This document shows positions 33,960-46,792 of a DNA stretch of 64,000 bases, piece after piece. The stretch's first letter is position 1; each line of letters opens with the position of its first letter. The notes below the pieces were generated by a model, which saw nothing but the letters and a program-made list of their open reading frames with translations, was not told where the DNA came from and made no database searches. The stretch lies in contig JAILWY010000027.1 of NCBI GenBank assembly GCA_022113835.1, forward strand, positions 12,030,501 through 12,094,500. Reading direction: 5' to 3'. The position numbers were made by a program, and so were the translations under genes. The stretch comes from Atopsyche davidsoni (Eukaryota; Arthropoda; Insecta; Trichoptera; Hydrobiosidae).

Positions 33960-35222
33960 TAAAAATCAAGCTCCTGGAAGCTTTAATTAAAAAGGGGTCT
34001 TACTGATTGTCAGCTTCCAAACAAAGTTCTCGGTAGTACAGTTTTACGTCTTGTGAATTCCTCCCCGGAGAAAATAGTGGCCCTTGAAGCAAGAGTTCTT
34101 GGATGAACTCAAATAAATCATCAGTATATTAATGCTTGAGTCTATCAATCATAGAACAGTATTGCACAGTGAATATTGAATATATCAAGAAAACGACAGA
34201 TGATGCTGAAAACAAATTCGACAGCCTCTTGTAGATTCCTCCTCGAAGAAAAAGCTGTCTTATTGATTGTAACCCTCGAAGCAAGACTTCTTGACTTAAC
34301 TCATATAAATCATCAGTTAAGTATATTATTGCTTAAATCTTAGGTTCAATCATAGAACAACTGTAACGTAATGAAGAAGACACGTCTATTCTGTCCTATG
34401 TTCATTTTAAGACTGACTAAGTGTGAGCATGCAACATAGATTCCATCATTATATACTACCTACGTTACAACAACTTTACATATTCAATATTGAATATATC
34501 AAGGAAACACGACAGATGATGCTGAAAACGAATTCGACAGCCTCCTGTGGACTCCTCCTCAAAGAAAAACCTGCTTTATTGATTGTAACCCTCGAAGCAA
34601 GACTTCTTGGCTGAACTCAAACAAATCATCAGTATATCCATGCTTAAGTCTTAGGTCCAATCATAGTACAGCATTGCACAGTCAATGTTTAATATACCAA
34701 AAAACCACGACAGATGATGCTGAAAACCAGTTCGACAGCCTCCTGTAGTATTGATTGGAATCTTCGAAGCAAGACTTCTTGGCTAAACTCAAACACATCA
34801 GTAATAGTACAGCATTGCACAGTCAATATTTAATATACCAAGAAACCACGACAGATGATGCTGAAAACCAGTTCGACAGCCTCCTGTAGTATTGATTGGA
34901 ATCTTCGAAGCAAGACTTCTTGGCTAAACTCAAACACATCAGTAATAGTACAGCATTGCACAGTCAATATTTAATATACCAAGAAACCACGACAGATGAT
35001 GCTGAAAACCAGTTCGACAGCCTCCTGTAGTATTGATTGGAATCCTCGAAGCAAGACTTCTTGGCTAAACTCAAACACATTAGTAATAGTACAGCATTGC
35101 ACAGTCAATATTTAATATACCAAGAAACCACGACAGATGATGCTGAAAACCAGTTCGACAGCCTCCTGTAGATTCCTCCTCGAAGAAAAAGCTGTCTTAT
35201 TGATTGTAATCCTCGAAGCAAG
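33960..35222. repeat. Satellite-like tandem array (141-bp and longer units)
   Basis: The best-preserved units begin AGTAATAGTACAGCATTGCA at 34800, 34941 and 35082, exactly 141 bp apart and almost identical. Older diverged units of about 165-190 bp extend left to about 33960 and carry an extra block (ATTCCTCCTCGAAGAAAAAG) that also reappears in the last unit. Recurrent GAAGCAAGACTTCTTGG can form a small hairpin. No conserved reading frame. Confidence 0.8.
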
Positions 35223-35224
35223 AG

Positions 35225-35570
35225 TTCTTGGCTGTAGCCAGTTAATCCAGTCGTGAGGCCCGCTGGACAGATTCCACCCTAAGCCAGGGCGGATTACAGA
35301 ACTCCCCGCGGACCCAAACCAGAGGTCCATAAATCTGAGCGTCTGAGCGAGTCCTCGAGTACCTCGATGCGGGCTTTAATTTTATAGAGGCTGCCGCCAG
35401 CCCTAATGCGTGGATCCAGATATTCGAGAATACAGAGGTTTAAAAGTGCCTTTTTCCTGTTTATGCGAGCGATGCATGCCTGTTTGTGTAAACCCGGACT
35501 AGGCTTGATGTATGGTGAGTTTAACCCGGCAGGCGGAGTGAAAAATTAGCTTATGCGATTTAAGAGAGAG
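35225..35570. promoter_or_regulatory. GC-richer island next to the satellite
   Basis: Contains GTGAGGCCCGCTGGACAG, CCCCGCGGACCC and GGTCCATAAATC. No gene supported. Candidate regulatory module by composition. Confidence 0.25.
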
Positions 35571-37664
35571 AGTAAATAGAGAATTGGTGACTTTTGCTTT
35601 GTCGTTTTGTTTAGTGTTACTGGATTTATTCTAGTCTAGATGTATTGTTATTGGTATTGATTTTTCTTAAGAAAAGAGGCGAAAATCACATATATGCATA
35701 TATATTTTATTTATATATATTAATCAAAATATATGTATACTTGAAATGTAGTGATGAAAATAATGAATAAATATTTATTGAATACATATTTAAAAACCAC
35801 AGAATATGTATACCTAAACTTTTAACGTAAAATTATATGAAACAATAAAATATTTTAAACATAAATAGTATAAACATAAAAATACCATCTCAATACCCAT
35901 TGGCAGGCTCAATAATTATAATATTTCTAAAAAAATAATTTTATGAGCGTAAAGATTTTTTTGTAAATACTTTGATGTGTGGAGAAATATGTATTCATTT
36001 TCTTTTTAGTTCACGAATTTTAAGTATTATTCAAAGTATTTATAATTAACAATGTGCGTAATACCAATGTTAAGACTTGGATAAAAAAATTGGTGTGTCT
36101 CTGGTCTCCGAAAACGATGCAGTTCATCATCAGCATGTTTAATGATGCAAGGATTTGTGGTTCAGTGCGCTGAAAAGGCAGTACCATCTAGTGCCTCAAG
36201 TAGCTTTATCCTTGTATAATAAAACGTTTGAAAAAAAAATCATGGTCTTGTATATCCATTTACATGATATGAGAGAGAGTTTGCTTTAGATTATGTGTAT
36301 AATTTTAATTGATAAATTTATATAATTAAAATTATATTATATCAATTAAGTCCTTTTTTTGTTCTACTTTCTACTTGTAAGCTCGAAATTTTCTTTAGCA
36401 TCTCATGTATTGACTTTACAACTAAATAATATTTTATGATTGCGGATTTGTGAAAACATATATTTAAAATAATAAATTATGTCTAAACTGCATTCATACT
36501 TCGATATATATTCGAAATTCTTGCTCAATAGCAGAGCTCGGAGGTCAAAAAGACCAAAGCTCTAAGCTTTGATAGTCATTGGGGATGTGTTCTGTTCACG
36601 TGTTTGATATTTCATAATCATCTGTAAGCGTACTATAACTCATTTAGCTTTTGAATCGTGAGCTTTCCCTCAAAGAGCTTTTCTTCTCCAGCAGAGGGCA
36701 GGGGTGTAATTCTCTGAGGACTTTGCTTTGTGACCTCTCTCGAGTCCCATTGTACAGCCTAAGCTGAAGTCCCGAATGAAAAGTCGCTGAGATTTAAATA
36801 GAGCCTCCTGGCCGCCCCCGGGGTAAGGATGTTAATGTGGCCAGGTATCCTGAAGGGTGCATTCGTCTGGATTTCACTGGAGGTTGTATGATTTCGTATC
36901 GTATTTCCTGGAACAAGTATGAGCTACTGTAGTATTGTTATATTATAGATATTACAGACTTAAAAAATAAGTCATGATATTACTGTATTTTTTTATTGTT
37001 AATACGTTGTTTATTTATACCCAAAATATATAGTCGGTTACACACACATATGTGTATAGATATTTCAAATGTTATTTTGGAAATCTAAATTTGATAAAAT
37101 ATCCAAGTTTTAAAAAAAATTATCAACTCCTGAAACATTAATGAGGCTATTTATGCAGTGAGTAATTTTGATCGGAAATAATCCCACGGTGTTTTAGATT
37201 TATAGTATGTCATCAGGCGTATTCATCTGGCACAGATTAGTAAGTATTGCTGCAATAAAAAATAGGAAAAAATGTCTAATAAGAATATGAAAGAAGCCAA
37301 TATCTTTTTATCGATATTAGCGAACGAGACGGAATGCGCGTAGGAGATATTCGAAAAAATCCAAATTGTCTCGGCGTCCCCCTCTTCTACGTGACAGTGT
37401 TGTCCTCCTAAAAAGTAATCATGCACATTCTCAGATATTTCAAATATTTCACTCCCTATTCAACTCTTCCCCTCTGGCGTTATTCGCTCGCTTGGGGTCA
37501 CCACGCGGTGCGAAAACCCGAGACGTATCAACCACCTTCAGCTATGAGAACTCTAAATGCGCTTTTGAACGCCAAAATACTCACATAACAGTCAGTCTTC
37601 CCTGTGAATTTTTTTGTAGAGTTTCTAATTGTTTTCTTTGAATAATTAACACTTTATTATTTTT
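35571..37664. other. AT-rich stretch with a GC-richer patch at 36660-36880
   Basis: The patch includes CCTCCTGGCCGCCCCCGGGG. Open frames at 37223-37426 and 37366-37641 overlap on opposite strands, with no domain. Confidence 0.4.
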
Positions 37665-37775
37665 CATCAAGTGCTTCTCCTCAGAGAAGGTCGGCGACCA
37701 TTTCTGTTCATGTGTCCATTAGTGTTCATGGTTTTCTAAGAGGAAAATAGTGCACTGGTTCCTCGGGTCCTTCTG
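37665..37775 (+). repeat. Rep-B copy 3 (5' part)
   Basis: CATCAAGTGCTTCTCCTCAG then AGAAGGTCGGCGACCATT and GTTCATGGTTTTCTAAGAGG. It ends after CTCGGGTCCTTCTGC. Confidence 0.6.
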
Positions 37776-38001
37776 CAAAATCAAAATCATGAAATTTTGC
37801 CTTAATTTATAAATTTAAAACACATGATGCAAACCAACATTTTCTGACTATCTTAGCCCGTTTACCTGATATTATCAATCATCAGTTTTAATCGTTGAAA
37901 CCAATTAAAGATTTTGAAAGAACTGAACAGTATAAACTATGTATCTGCTGTGTAGTTTATAAAGTGTTTACAATCTATCCTCATTTAAAAAAATAAGTTT
38001 A

Positions 38002-38328
38002 CAGTAATACCTCGCTATACGCGAGGGATACGTTCCGGAAAAAATCGCGTTAAGTGAAATTCGCGTATATCGGGGTTTACGATTAAACATACATACATAG
38101 TCAAAACGAATAATTTGAATCAATCATTTATGCAGTATTACGTGTTATTTTTACTGAAAAATATATCTATTGTCTTTTTGGGTAGCGTTTCTTTTACGTT
38201 CTTGTAAAATACGTTCATAACACCCAACGCTGTTTTTAATTGTTAAGTCAATGTTCATACACATTCGTAAAATAAGAAATTCGCGTAATGCGAGGCATAA
38301 CGGGATCGCGTAAAGCGGGGTATTACTG
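38002..38328. mobile_element. pogo/Tigger-like MITE (327 bp)
   Basis: Inverted ends CAGTAATACCTCGCTATACG and ..CGTAAAGCGGGGTATTACTG, flanked by TA on both sides (38000-38001 and 38329-38330). Subterminal repeats AAATTCGCGTA occur near both ends. The CAGTA-TACCTCG terminus is typical of pogo/Tigger elements. No transposase sequence inside. Confidence 0.75.
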
Positions 38329-38509
38329 TAGCAGTATAGACGAAGTACGAGTATATGCTAAATAGTATCTGAGCTCAGATGTCAAGCATCCGTTGTATAA
38401 ATAAATATACTGCTTATTCCGCAGGGTAACCCTACCCACTATCTTCATTTCGAAAAAAAATAAAGGATCCATCTCACTTTCATTCAGTACAGAAAAGTTT
38501 TGAGTTTTC
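38329..38509. other. Short AT-rich spacer
   Basis: Nothing recognised. Confidence 0.4.
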
Positions 38510-38830
38510 CATTTCCACCCCCGAACGGAAAAAACTCGTTATAAACATTTAAATTCAGCGAACTCGTGCGCCGCGGGCTTGGAAGCAAAAGCTCGAGGTG
38601 GCCGATTGTCTAACAATAAAATTATTCGTCGCCGTCGTACGTCGGGTCGTTTGGATTCATGTAGACAAATTTCGAGCACCCCCCGAGGCCTCCGGGCGTG
38701 TGGGGAGGAATGTAAATACGTATTCTAATATTATCACCCCCGGGGACGGGGATGATCGTCAAATAAAAGAAACCGTCGCGGTTACGGTCAGATATCCGTA
38801 TGGGTCCTTGAGAGCCATTTCATATTTAAT
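38510..38830. promoter_or_regulatory. GC-rich island
   Basis: CpG-rich (GCGCCGCGGGCTTGG, CCCCCCGAGGCCTCCGGGCG, CACCCCCGGGGACGGGG). The 86-codon frame 38598-38858 reads without a domain. Candidate regulatory module. Confidence 0.25.
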
Positions 38831-40785
38831 ATGTTTTATATTCATTCATTGCTTTTAAAGTGCGAAGTTTACTGGGGGTTGGGGGTTGGTTTTTTTTTTT
38901 TTTTTTTTTTTGTGTTAAGGAAGTTCGTATTTTAAGGGAATATTTTATACGAAATAAACTTTTAGGATTATTGTTATTGTATGAAATCGACTTTTATGTC
39001 GTTAAACCAATATATACCATTATAAATATACAGGATGATTTAGTGTAGTGAATTTTTTTATTAGAGATTAAATTATAAAAAAATCTAAATTTTGTTCAGG
39101 TTCATAGGGAAAACTGTTTATATAACCTATTATGGTGATTTATCTGTATCTTCTATAGTAATCATTTTTTTTTTTTAAATTAGAAAATGTCTAATTTTAA
39201 AACCTGTTTTGATAACATATGACAACAAGCAACATTCTAATACATAAATTTTTAAATAATTATATTATTTTATTATCCGTTATGAAAGTTTATCAGATTT
39301 TTCTTATGCGTGTTTTATTAAAAAAAAATAACACACTAATCCACACCTCATAGTGAAATACTTTTCGAGTATTTATTTCATCGTTTCACGTATGAGTAAC
39401 CAAATACCAAAATATTTGGATTAACTTTAAGTGTTGCTGTGTTGTGGTTTAAATGCTGATTATTGGCGTATCATTTTTTGCGGTTTTAATGAATTGAATA
39501 CTTTAAATATACTTTTATGCTTTGACTAAAAACTGTATACGAAATTCTCATACATCATATACAACAAAAAGTACTGTCAAGCCATAACAGGTCAGTGTCT
39601 TGTAAAGTTACAGGGATAGTATAACTTAATTGGATAAATATACGATAGCCGTAAAAAAGCGACTGATATCAAAAAGACATATTTTAATAAAGGCGACATT
39701 CAAATTTTTATGTGTCTGCACATATGAACTTGAATATATTTTCGTGTGAAGGTTCTTGAAAATGCGCAGCACGTCCCGGAAGCCCCGCCGTCTCATTGTC
39801 GGCTTCAGGAGCAGATAAGGTTCCAATCATACGTCATCATTGCCCGCTTGTATGAACGGAATTTTATCAAGAACCATACGAAACGTAATAATCAAATAAC
39901 CACCACCTAATTGTAAAAGAAAATAATTTTTTATGCAATGTTCACGCGAAAATATTGAGATTTATTTCATTAATTTCATAATATATTTTTAATCCTAGAT
40001 ACCTTCAGTTTTGGGTTTACATTTTACTATCAAATCATCACTTTGTCACAATGGTGAAGTAGCAAAATCAGTAAAACCCTTAAAAAATCCGCGGAGGTGT
40101 GACTTCAAATTCGATTAGTATCTTGAAATACAATTAAAATAATCTTTCTCGTCGTTTCTTTCTTAGTCTATAACATAAATATTATCCAATCTCCCTGTGG
40201 CGTAATTTTTTGCCGGCTCGAGTACAAATACTGATGCTGAAATAATTGTCTAAAAATTCAAATAGAACAAATCCATTTTTGGAAAAAAAAATCATTGGTG
40301 CAGGTTTTATATGTTTTATGTGATTAATTTTCATTCAGAGGCGTATAAAACTGAAAACAGACCATTATTTCTGAATGTTGTCTTTTGCACGTCTTTCAGT
40401 ACAACCTTTAACAGCCTCATACTCTTATAAAGTATTATGGTTATAGACTTTCGTTATTAAGTATATTTTCTTAAAATATCCCGGAGTTCATACTCAAGTT
40501 ATTGTTCAAATGTCTTGTTAAACTATTTTTGCTAATATGAGTCTACGTTTCATTTTATTTGCTTCAAATGTAGCAACAATTAAAACTGCTTCTGCTTTTA
40601 GCCGTAGCATCCTCAGAAAATTTTGAAATAACGCCATGCAATGCGATGAGGTCGGTTTATTATTTTACAAACGTTTGTTCATAAAATTTACAGACTTTCA
40701 TTGAATCAAATAAGCTTTATTTATTTAGTAAAAATACAATCGCTTATATGAAAAACAGCGGTTTTTTTCTGTGAATGTAACTAGT
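38831..40785. other. AT-rich stretch with poly-T run (38890-38910)
   Basis: A small balanced patch is at 39750-39850, and a weak tRNA-like segment at 40050-40105 (TGACTTCAAATTCGA). No gene supported. Confidence 0.45.
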
Positions 40786-40789
40786 TCTT

Positions 40790-41000
40790 CGCTTTTCCCT
40801 GCTTTTTTCGACAGCCTCGAGCAAGGAGCGATTCCAATAATTCCGCATCGCACAGTACTCTGACAGATGCGGCATAACGAGTCGTTTGTATGAAAGGCTT
40901 TTTTTAGTGCGGCCATTTTGGATAATGGGCGCCATTTTGAATTCAGTTCCCTGTGACGGACACCCGGTGTAAAATGTTTTCAAGAATAATGCTTTATTTT
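40790..41000. promoter_or_regulatory. Island with two GCCATTTT (Pho/YY1-like) sites
   Basis: GCCATTTT at 40912-40919 and 40931-40938, 19 bp apart, inside GCGGCCATTTTGG and GGGCGCCATTTTGAA. Alternatively the right end, read on the minus strand as TACACCGGGTGTCCGTCAC, is a Tc1-like terminus and this is an element remnant. Confidence 0.25.
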
Positions 41001-41970
41001 TTACGATGGAAGTGATAATGCTATGAGATAACAACGTTCCGGGTCTGGATACTCCAAACCTACAAATTTGTTACAACGTGTTGCTTTTTTATTACTAAAA
41101 TGAGAATCTAAGCCGTTTATTGCTTTATTTTTTATATATTTTTATAAAATATGCTTTAAAGCTCTCTCATGTAACGATGAGGAAATTCATCGATTGTTTT
41201 TGCGATACAAGATTTAACTACTGTGCAAAAGTATTTTAAGTTTTATTCCGGGTAAATATTTAAACGGAAAATGTTTATGTAGACATTAATTTTAAATAAG
41301 TCTCTCAAAGTTTTTTTTGTGCTTAATTTCATGAATATCGATGTAGGAATTGTAACGGTACTGAAAACTTTGAAATGGTTTATTAACTACAAAACCTGAA
41401 CGCATACAATATTTTCTATTGTTATCTAAATTGTGAACACAATTTATTTGTGCCTTGTATACCAAACACACAGTAAATCCAAGTCTTAGATTGCTCATTT
41501 CCTTTTTAAAAAAAACTTGATACGTAAACAGCACCGTGTATATCTCAACGTAAATAAATCGAATAAAAAGTGTATGGAGTCCTAAAAACTTAAATTGGAC
41601 TGTCCATAAAGTCTACTCTGCTCTGAAGGCCTAGAAGACCACTGACCAGGCATGACTTGCATCACATGGAGAAGAGGGTTCCCGTCTGTCAGGCAAATGG
41701 CAACCTTACCGACATCACCAACTAATTGTCTTAGCAGCCGAGCGAAACTACTAGAGACAAGATTCCACGTCATTAGACAAGTTTTCGGTTGAATAAAAGA
41801 CTTGATAAATGTATGAAAACAAATTGTCAGTGTGAAATATTCTTGTGGAAAAAAACTCTGTTACTAAAAGTTTATCATCAATATAAATTCAATCTTCACA
41901 TAATTCATAAGTCAAACAAATAAAAATACAAGTATATTATTTAAATTTTTATTGAGAAAATATTTTGCAT
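41001..41970. other. AT-rich stretch; balanced patch at 41580-41780
   Basis: The patch is open on the minus strand for 63 codons (starting MTWNLVSSSFARLL) but I recognise no domain. It could be a decayed element or exon. Confidence 0.35.
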
Positions 41971-42094
41971 GGGTGTTAAGCTTTAAATAATATTTCACCG
42001 CTATGGATTTGATATTGGGGTCCCTTGATAAAAGCCTCAGTGTCGGATTCGATACGTTGAAACATTAATCTAATTAAGACTCGGCTTAACACCC
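41970..42094. mobile_element. Small terminal-inverted-repeat element
   Basis: ATGGGTGTTAAGC near 41970 is inverted as GCTTAACACCCAT near 42080-42092, with the match extending imperfectly to about 19 bp. About 120 bp in total; non-coding MITE. Confidence 0.5.
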
Positions 42095-43226
42095 ATGAAA
42101 ATATGCATACGAATGACGATCGCCGCACCCTGCAAACTTAATTTTGATAATAGATAAAAAAAACCTTTTTTAATTGTGTTTTAAAACACATCAATCAGAT
42201 TTTTAAACTTTTTATAGTAAGCATATTTTTTTCATATTTAATATAATGCAAATACGTGAAGATGAATACAATTTATATTCAAAATATTGCCTTCTACTTA
42301 ACATAACTGAAGAATTGATTACTTGTATTATATATTTAATATATTTAAATGACACTCGTGATCGGTAATTTATAGAAAGTTACTTGTGCTAATAAAACTG
42401 AATAGAATATTTAAAAAACGTAATATTCGTTATTTGGAGTAATAATGTATTTTATAATTTCATGACTAAAATTAATTGCATCAATAAATAACACGCACAA
42501 TTGAAGAACTCTTGTTAAAATATTAAAATTCTGAAATGTACAATTGATAAACTGGTTTCCTTAAAAAGCAAAAAAGATTTAAATCAAATAGCTGCACTTA
42601 ATAATTTTCTAAATAACCAAACCGGAAGAAGAATAAGGGTGCAATTCCCAGCATCCCTTAAAGCTTTCGCTTTTAATTAAAATTTCCATCAAATTTGTTT
42701 CCGGCTCTGGAACACGACAGCCGTAATCTTCGTCCCTCCCCGCGCAGCCTCCGCAGCCAATGGAAGGACTTATTGTCGCGGATACCACCCGCCCGTTTTT
42801 TTTTTCGAATTCAATTATCCGAACTGATTAATCAAAGTTATCGTGAGTGAATGCGGCCATTGTTAATCAACAGAAATGGAGAGGTAGGCCTTTTTTTCAA
42901 ATGAATATTATGTAAACTTACTACAATGAAATTTCACTTATTGTCTTGTTTTTTTTTTCAAAATTTATTTCAGTGTGTTTCTTAGTAATATTTAGGTATT
43001 CAATAATTTTTGCGTGTTTTGATTAAAAATAGTTTTTTTCGTAAATTTATTTTCAGAGCGGGACGACAATAAATTAATTTTAATTGTTCATAGTTAAAAT
43101 AACAGAGCTTTTTTTTACAGATTTATCACACTTAATTTATGAACTTTTCTTTTCTTTAAATAATTTTTTTTTCCAAATACATCCACTTTGTAAAATGATT
43201 TTATTTGTCATAGTGATAAGAAATTC
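42095..43226. other. AT-rich stretch with GC-richer island at 42680-42890
   Basis: The island has CCCCGCGCAGCCTCCGCAGC, an adjacent CCAAT and CTGATTAATC. No gene seen. Confidence 0.35.
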
Positions 43227-43393
43227 AATATTTTTTTGAGTAAAATACTTGAGTGATTCTCCACATGTTCGTTTTTATTTGTGACCGGTTTTGCCAACCT
43301 TTCACGTTGGGATTATCAAACAGAGTTTTTTGATATTGAGTTGAGATCTGAGATTGAGTGGAAAATCACTCAAGTATTTTACTTAAAAATATT
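43227..43393. mobile_element. MITE family F2, short copy (167 bp)
   Basis: Ends match the 20.66-kb element: GAGTAAAATACTTGAGTGAT ... GTGACCGGTTTTGCCAACC on the left and AATCACTCAAGTATTTTACT on the right. The right inverted repeat is shortened. It sits in the same AATTCAATA context as other F2-related pieces. Confidence 0.65.
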
Positions 43394-44367
43394 AATTATT
43401 TTGTTAATATATCCGTATGATGTTTCTAAACACATGACTTAACTTCATTAAAAATTAGGTTTTTTTTTTTAATTTATTTAATTATATCTTTAAACTATTG
43501 AGTAATGAAAATCATATCTTTTAAATTTAGTTTTTTTTGTATTTGCTTTCCAAACGGGAGACATGCAGAAGGCAAAAAGTCTTATACCGTTTCTTCAATA
43601 GGGAGTCCAATTTTACAACTAGGATATTATTAATTTTAACGATATTTTTTTAATGTTCATATATATAAATTAATTGTTTCTATATATACCTTCTGCATAA
43701 ATGCTAAAAAAACCAAGAGGGTTTTATTAGCACTCCCACGTGGATTGCTCGGTATTCCACGTGTACGTAGTTCAATAGCACTTACAAATAGAAATAACCT
43801 TTTCCAGTATTGCCAATCTTATTTACATACAATTTAATTCCTTTCCTTGAATGTAAACGTATGCCTCGCTTTTTACATACAAGTATATTTTCTATCTTCA
43901 TTGTATAATCGAAATACGTCGAAACTGAGGTGATCTGAAAGAATTCAGTAAGAGTATGTGATCGCAAGGAAATTGGATTTAATATCTACATGGAAACATA
44001 AATATCACGAAAAAAAACATGTACTTATATAAATATGCTTAGATATTTTTTTCTTGAAACGTTACTAAATTTAAAAAGAATAAATTCTGTATAATACGTT
44101 ATATTAAATTATTGTCGTCATCGATTTCCGAGAAAATAAAAATTGATGTCCGCAAAACGTACAACTGCTGTGACCAAGCGATGTGTTTATAATTTTATAT
44201 ATTCTTTAAATATTTTAATGCATTTTTTTTCATCGTCATTATTAATCATTATTCTTTGGTGTAGTGCTGCGATTTATGTTGATATTTACAACGTTTCAGT
44301 GCCACCTCTGCAGCTTGCTACGCTTTTGATAATATATATATATAGTGTAGAAGAAGGACTATTTTTC
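43394..44367. other. AT-rich stretch, no gene seen
   Basis: Small frames on both strands, none with a domain. Confidence 0.5.
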
Positions 44368-44420
44368 ACTTAGAAAACCATGAAGTGGTCGCCAACCTTC
44401 TCTGAGGAGAGGCACTGATA
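44368..44420 (-). repeat. Rep-B copy 4 (5' end only, inverted)
   Basis: Minus strand reads GTGCCTCTCCTCAGAGAAGG TTGGCGACCA, then TGGTTTTCTAAG. Confidence 0.55.
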
Positions 44421-44499
44421 AAGAAGAATATATATAACACATTCAAATGTATTAAACAAAAACGGTGTTCTATTGCATCAAAAATATATTGATCACTTT

Positions 44500-44795
44500 G
44501 CATTTATCATGAATCACGCAGTCATTTATCTGTCATGAAAATTTAGCTAATCGCGCTATACTCAATGATTGCAATACGTTCAAACATTTTTTTTGCAATG
44601 TTTCAACGATACCGTTTGATAAAAACGTATCCGAAGGGTGCTTCACCGACGGTGGATATAAAATATCTTTATCGCTCTGCGAGTTTCACGAGTCACGCAG
44701 TCAGTTCCCCGTCATGAAAATCTAACTAATTGCGCTATTTTAAATGCATACGACATACTCGAATTTCCCCTTTTTCCGATGTTTCAGCGATGAAG
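44500..44795. repeat. Two-unit tandem duplication, about 180-bp period
   Basis: ATCACGCAGTCATTTATCTG TCATGAAAATTTAGCTAAT at 44513 recurs at 44692 as GTCACGCAGTCAGTTCCCCG TCATGAAAATCTAACTAAT. Both are followed by CGAT-TTTCA-CGAT sequence. Confidence 0.5.
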
Positions 44796-46438
44796 GCAGT
44801 TTGTCCCATTTGAATGGAAAACTAATTCGAGGGGGCACCCTGCCGGCAATAAGGGTACATAAAGGCGCCCTTCCACGGCCCCATACAATATTCCCGAACT
44901 GTGTAAAATTGCCCGGAATTTCGGTTCTCGCAGTTTATTGGACGAATGCATTTGACATGTGAAGCCATTTTATTGTTTTTTGCTCTGCCCTGCCTTGGAT
45001 ACGGCCTGTGTGTCGCTCCCCGAACATTTATTCGCGGTTTTATTCAATCTTTAACTTCGCCGGCACGACGGGCCGATTTTGTTTTTATTATTTGCCATCA
45101 GAAAAGAAAGGACGCAGTAGCCGAGGAAAAAGCTTCCAAACACTGTTACTAATAAGCTCTTATGTGGTCAAACCGGTTTGAAAAATGCTTCGCACAAATA
45201 CAAGTGCTTTTTTAAAATATTGATTTTTATGCATGACAGACTGGTTCAATCCGTAATGCTTCATATTTTCCTTCAAACAGTTAAACTAACAATTTTCCTT
45301 TAAAGCTTCATCAAATTAATTAAAAAATGTCAATGAAAAATATTCAATACATAACTTTTTTTTTTTTTCTCCAATGCCAAAATCAATGTATCAAAATAAA
45401 AGTGAAAATAATTAAACCTTTAAATAAAAATTGTTTTAAAAGATAGTCTTTACTTTTTCTTTGTATAAATTTTAATCTATAAATAAGAAGAAACACACTT
45501 CGAATCAATCTAATTGTGATATTCAAGAAGACCTTATAGCCTATATATAATAAGTATGCTGTAACTATTGATCCTTGGATGGTTAGCGTAAATACTTACT
45601 TGTCGATATATTTAATAAGTTGCTAAGCCTTCGTCCTAAAAAATGGTATTAGCTAAACTTGAAGTATTTGTACTGATATCGCCATTAAATAAACATCAAC
45701 TGTGTTAAAATTAGCTTATTAAATAAAATATAGGCAAAAATCTACAGTTAGAAAATACATATTATTTTCTGACTTTTAATCGGTTTTTATTATATTTTAT
45801 TTACGATATCACATAGATTAGATTTCGAAACCGCACTATTGAAAAATGCAAGCACCGCCCTTTGTGTTTTTGTAGAGTTAAATAAATTATTGCTCTATAA
45901 GTCACATTCTAGTGGTCGGTAATCGAGCGTACTAACCTTTCGAAACCAACTCGCAATCCAGCATTACTATATATTTTTTTAGCGATTATTAAAATAAAAA
46001 TTATAAACGAATTTATCTAAACTGTATAAATCAAATAAAAACCATATGTGACCCCAAAACTGTGGTTCAAGGCTTAATATCCATAAATGCCAACGGCCCG
46101 GCAAAAAACCGCAAAGTCGTGACTAACAAGATGCTTAACCGTTTAACCCGACTGCTCGTGTCAAGTGCGGGGTTAGAGAAAAACAAAACATTTTAAATTT
46201 ATAAACATAGCAAATATGACTACGTAAATTAGCAAAAGTTGAAGAATGCAAATTCGGTTGTGAGCGCTTTGGTACACGCTTTCCGTCAATACGCCTTAAA
46301 AGAGTCTCATGGTGACGATATTGAAAACCATACTGGCCATAATTTCAGAAATACCAAATACGTACAGTTGATCATCCTGGGAAAAATCTAAGTAAAAAAA
46401 ATGATGAAAAATATTAACGTGGATGCGGAATTTGCTAC
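44796..46438. other. GC-richer patch (44796-45130) then AT-rich DNA
   Basis: Open frames at 44744-44962 and 44946-45152 show no domain. A tRNA-like segment on the minus strand at about 46090-46170 (GGTTAAACGGTTAAGC) may be another SINE head. No gene supported. Confidence 0.35.
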
Positions 46439-46792
46439 AGCGGCTGGAAATCGGAAGCACAGCCGAACTAGTAAAGTAATTACTTTTCGAAGTTTATTTG
46501 ACCGGTTTGTGACTTGATCTTGATCGCAGTGCGACCGGAACCGGTTCTAGAGCATGAGATGCGGCCATACCAATATAATATGGAGGATAAAAGACGGTCT
46601 TAGCATTTTCCCGGAGTTGACCCTTCCAGCGCGGGCGCCATCTGCCGTTAACCCTTGTCACTCCGACCATTGTATCGGTTTCAGGAAGTCTCTTCAACGA
46701 CAAATTGCCAAACTAGTGATCGACTCAACAAATCGACTTTCTTAGTCTATATATTGAAACCAATGATTACTTGATTCTTTCCTTCTTCACCG
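46439..46792. promoter_or_regulatory. Balanced island with an AACCGGTT site and GCGCCATCT
   Basis: GGAACCGGTTCTAG at about 46536 fits Grainyhead-type sites. GGGCGCCATCTGCCG at about 46634 resembles the TAGATGGCG motif at 51.67 kb. 46439-46490 (GGCTGGAAATCGGAAGC...) recurs at 48312-48358. Confidence 0.25.

Noticed and set aside
33960..35222. CRISPR-like array
   Set aside because: Units are contiguous 141-190 bp tandem repeats without short repeats separated by unique spacers, and the context is an animal genome.
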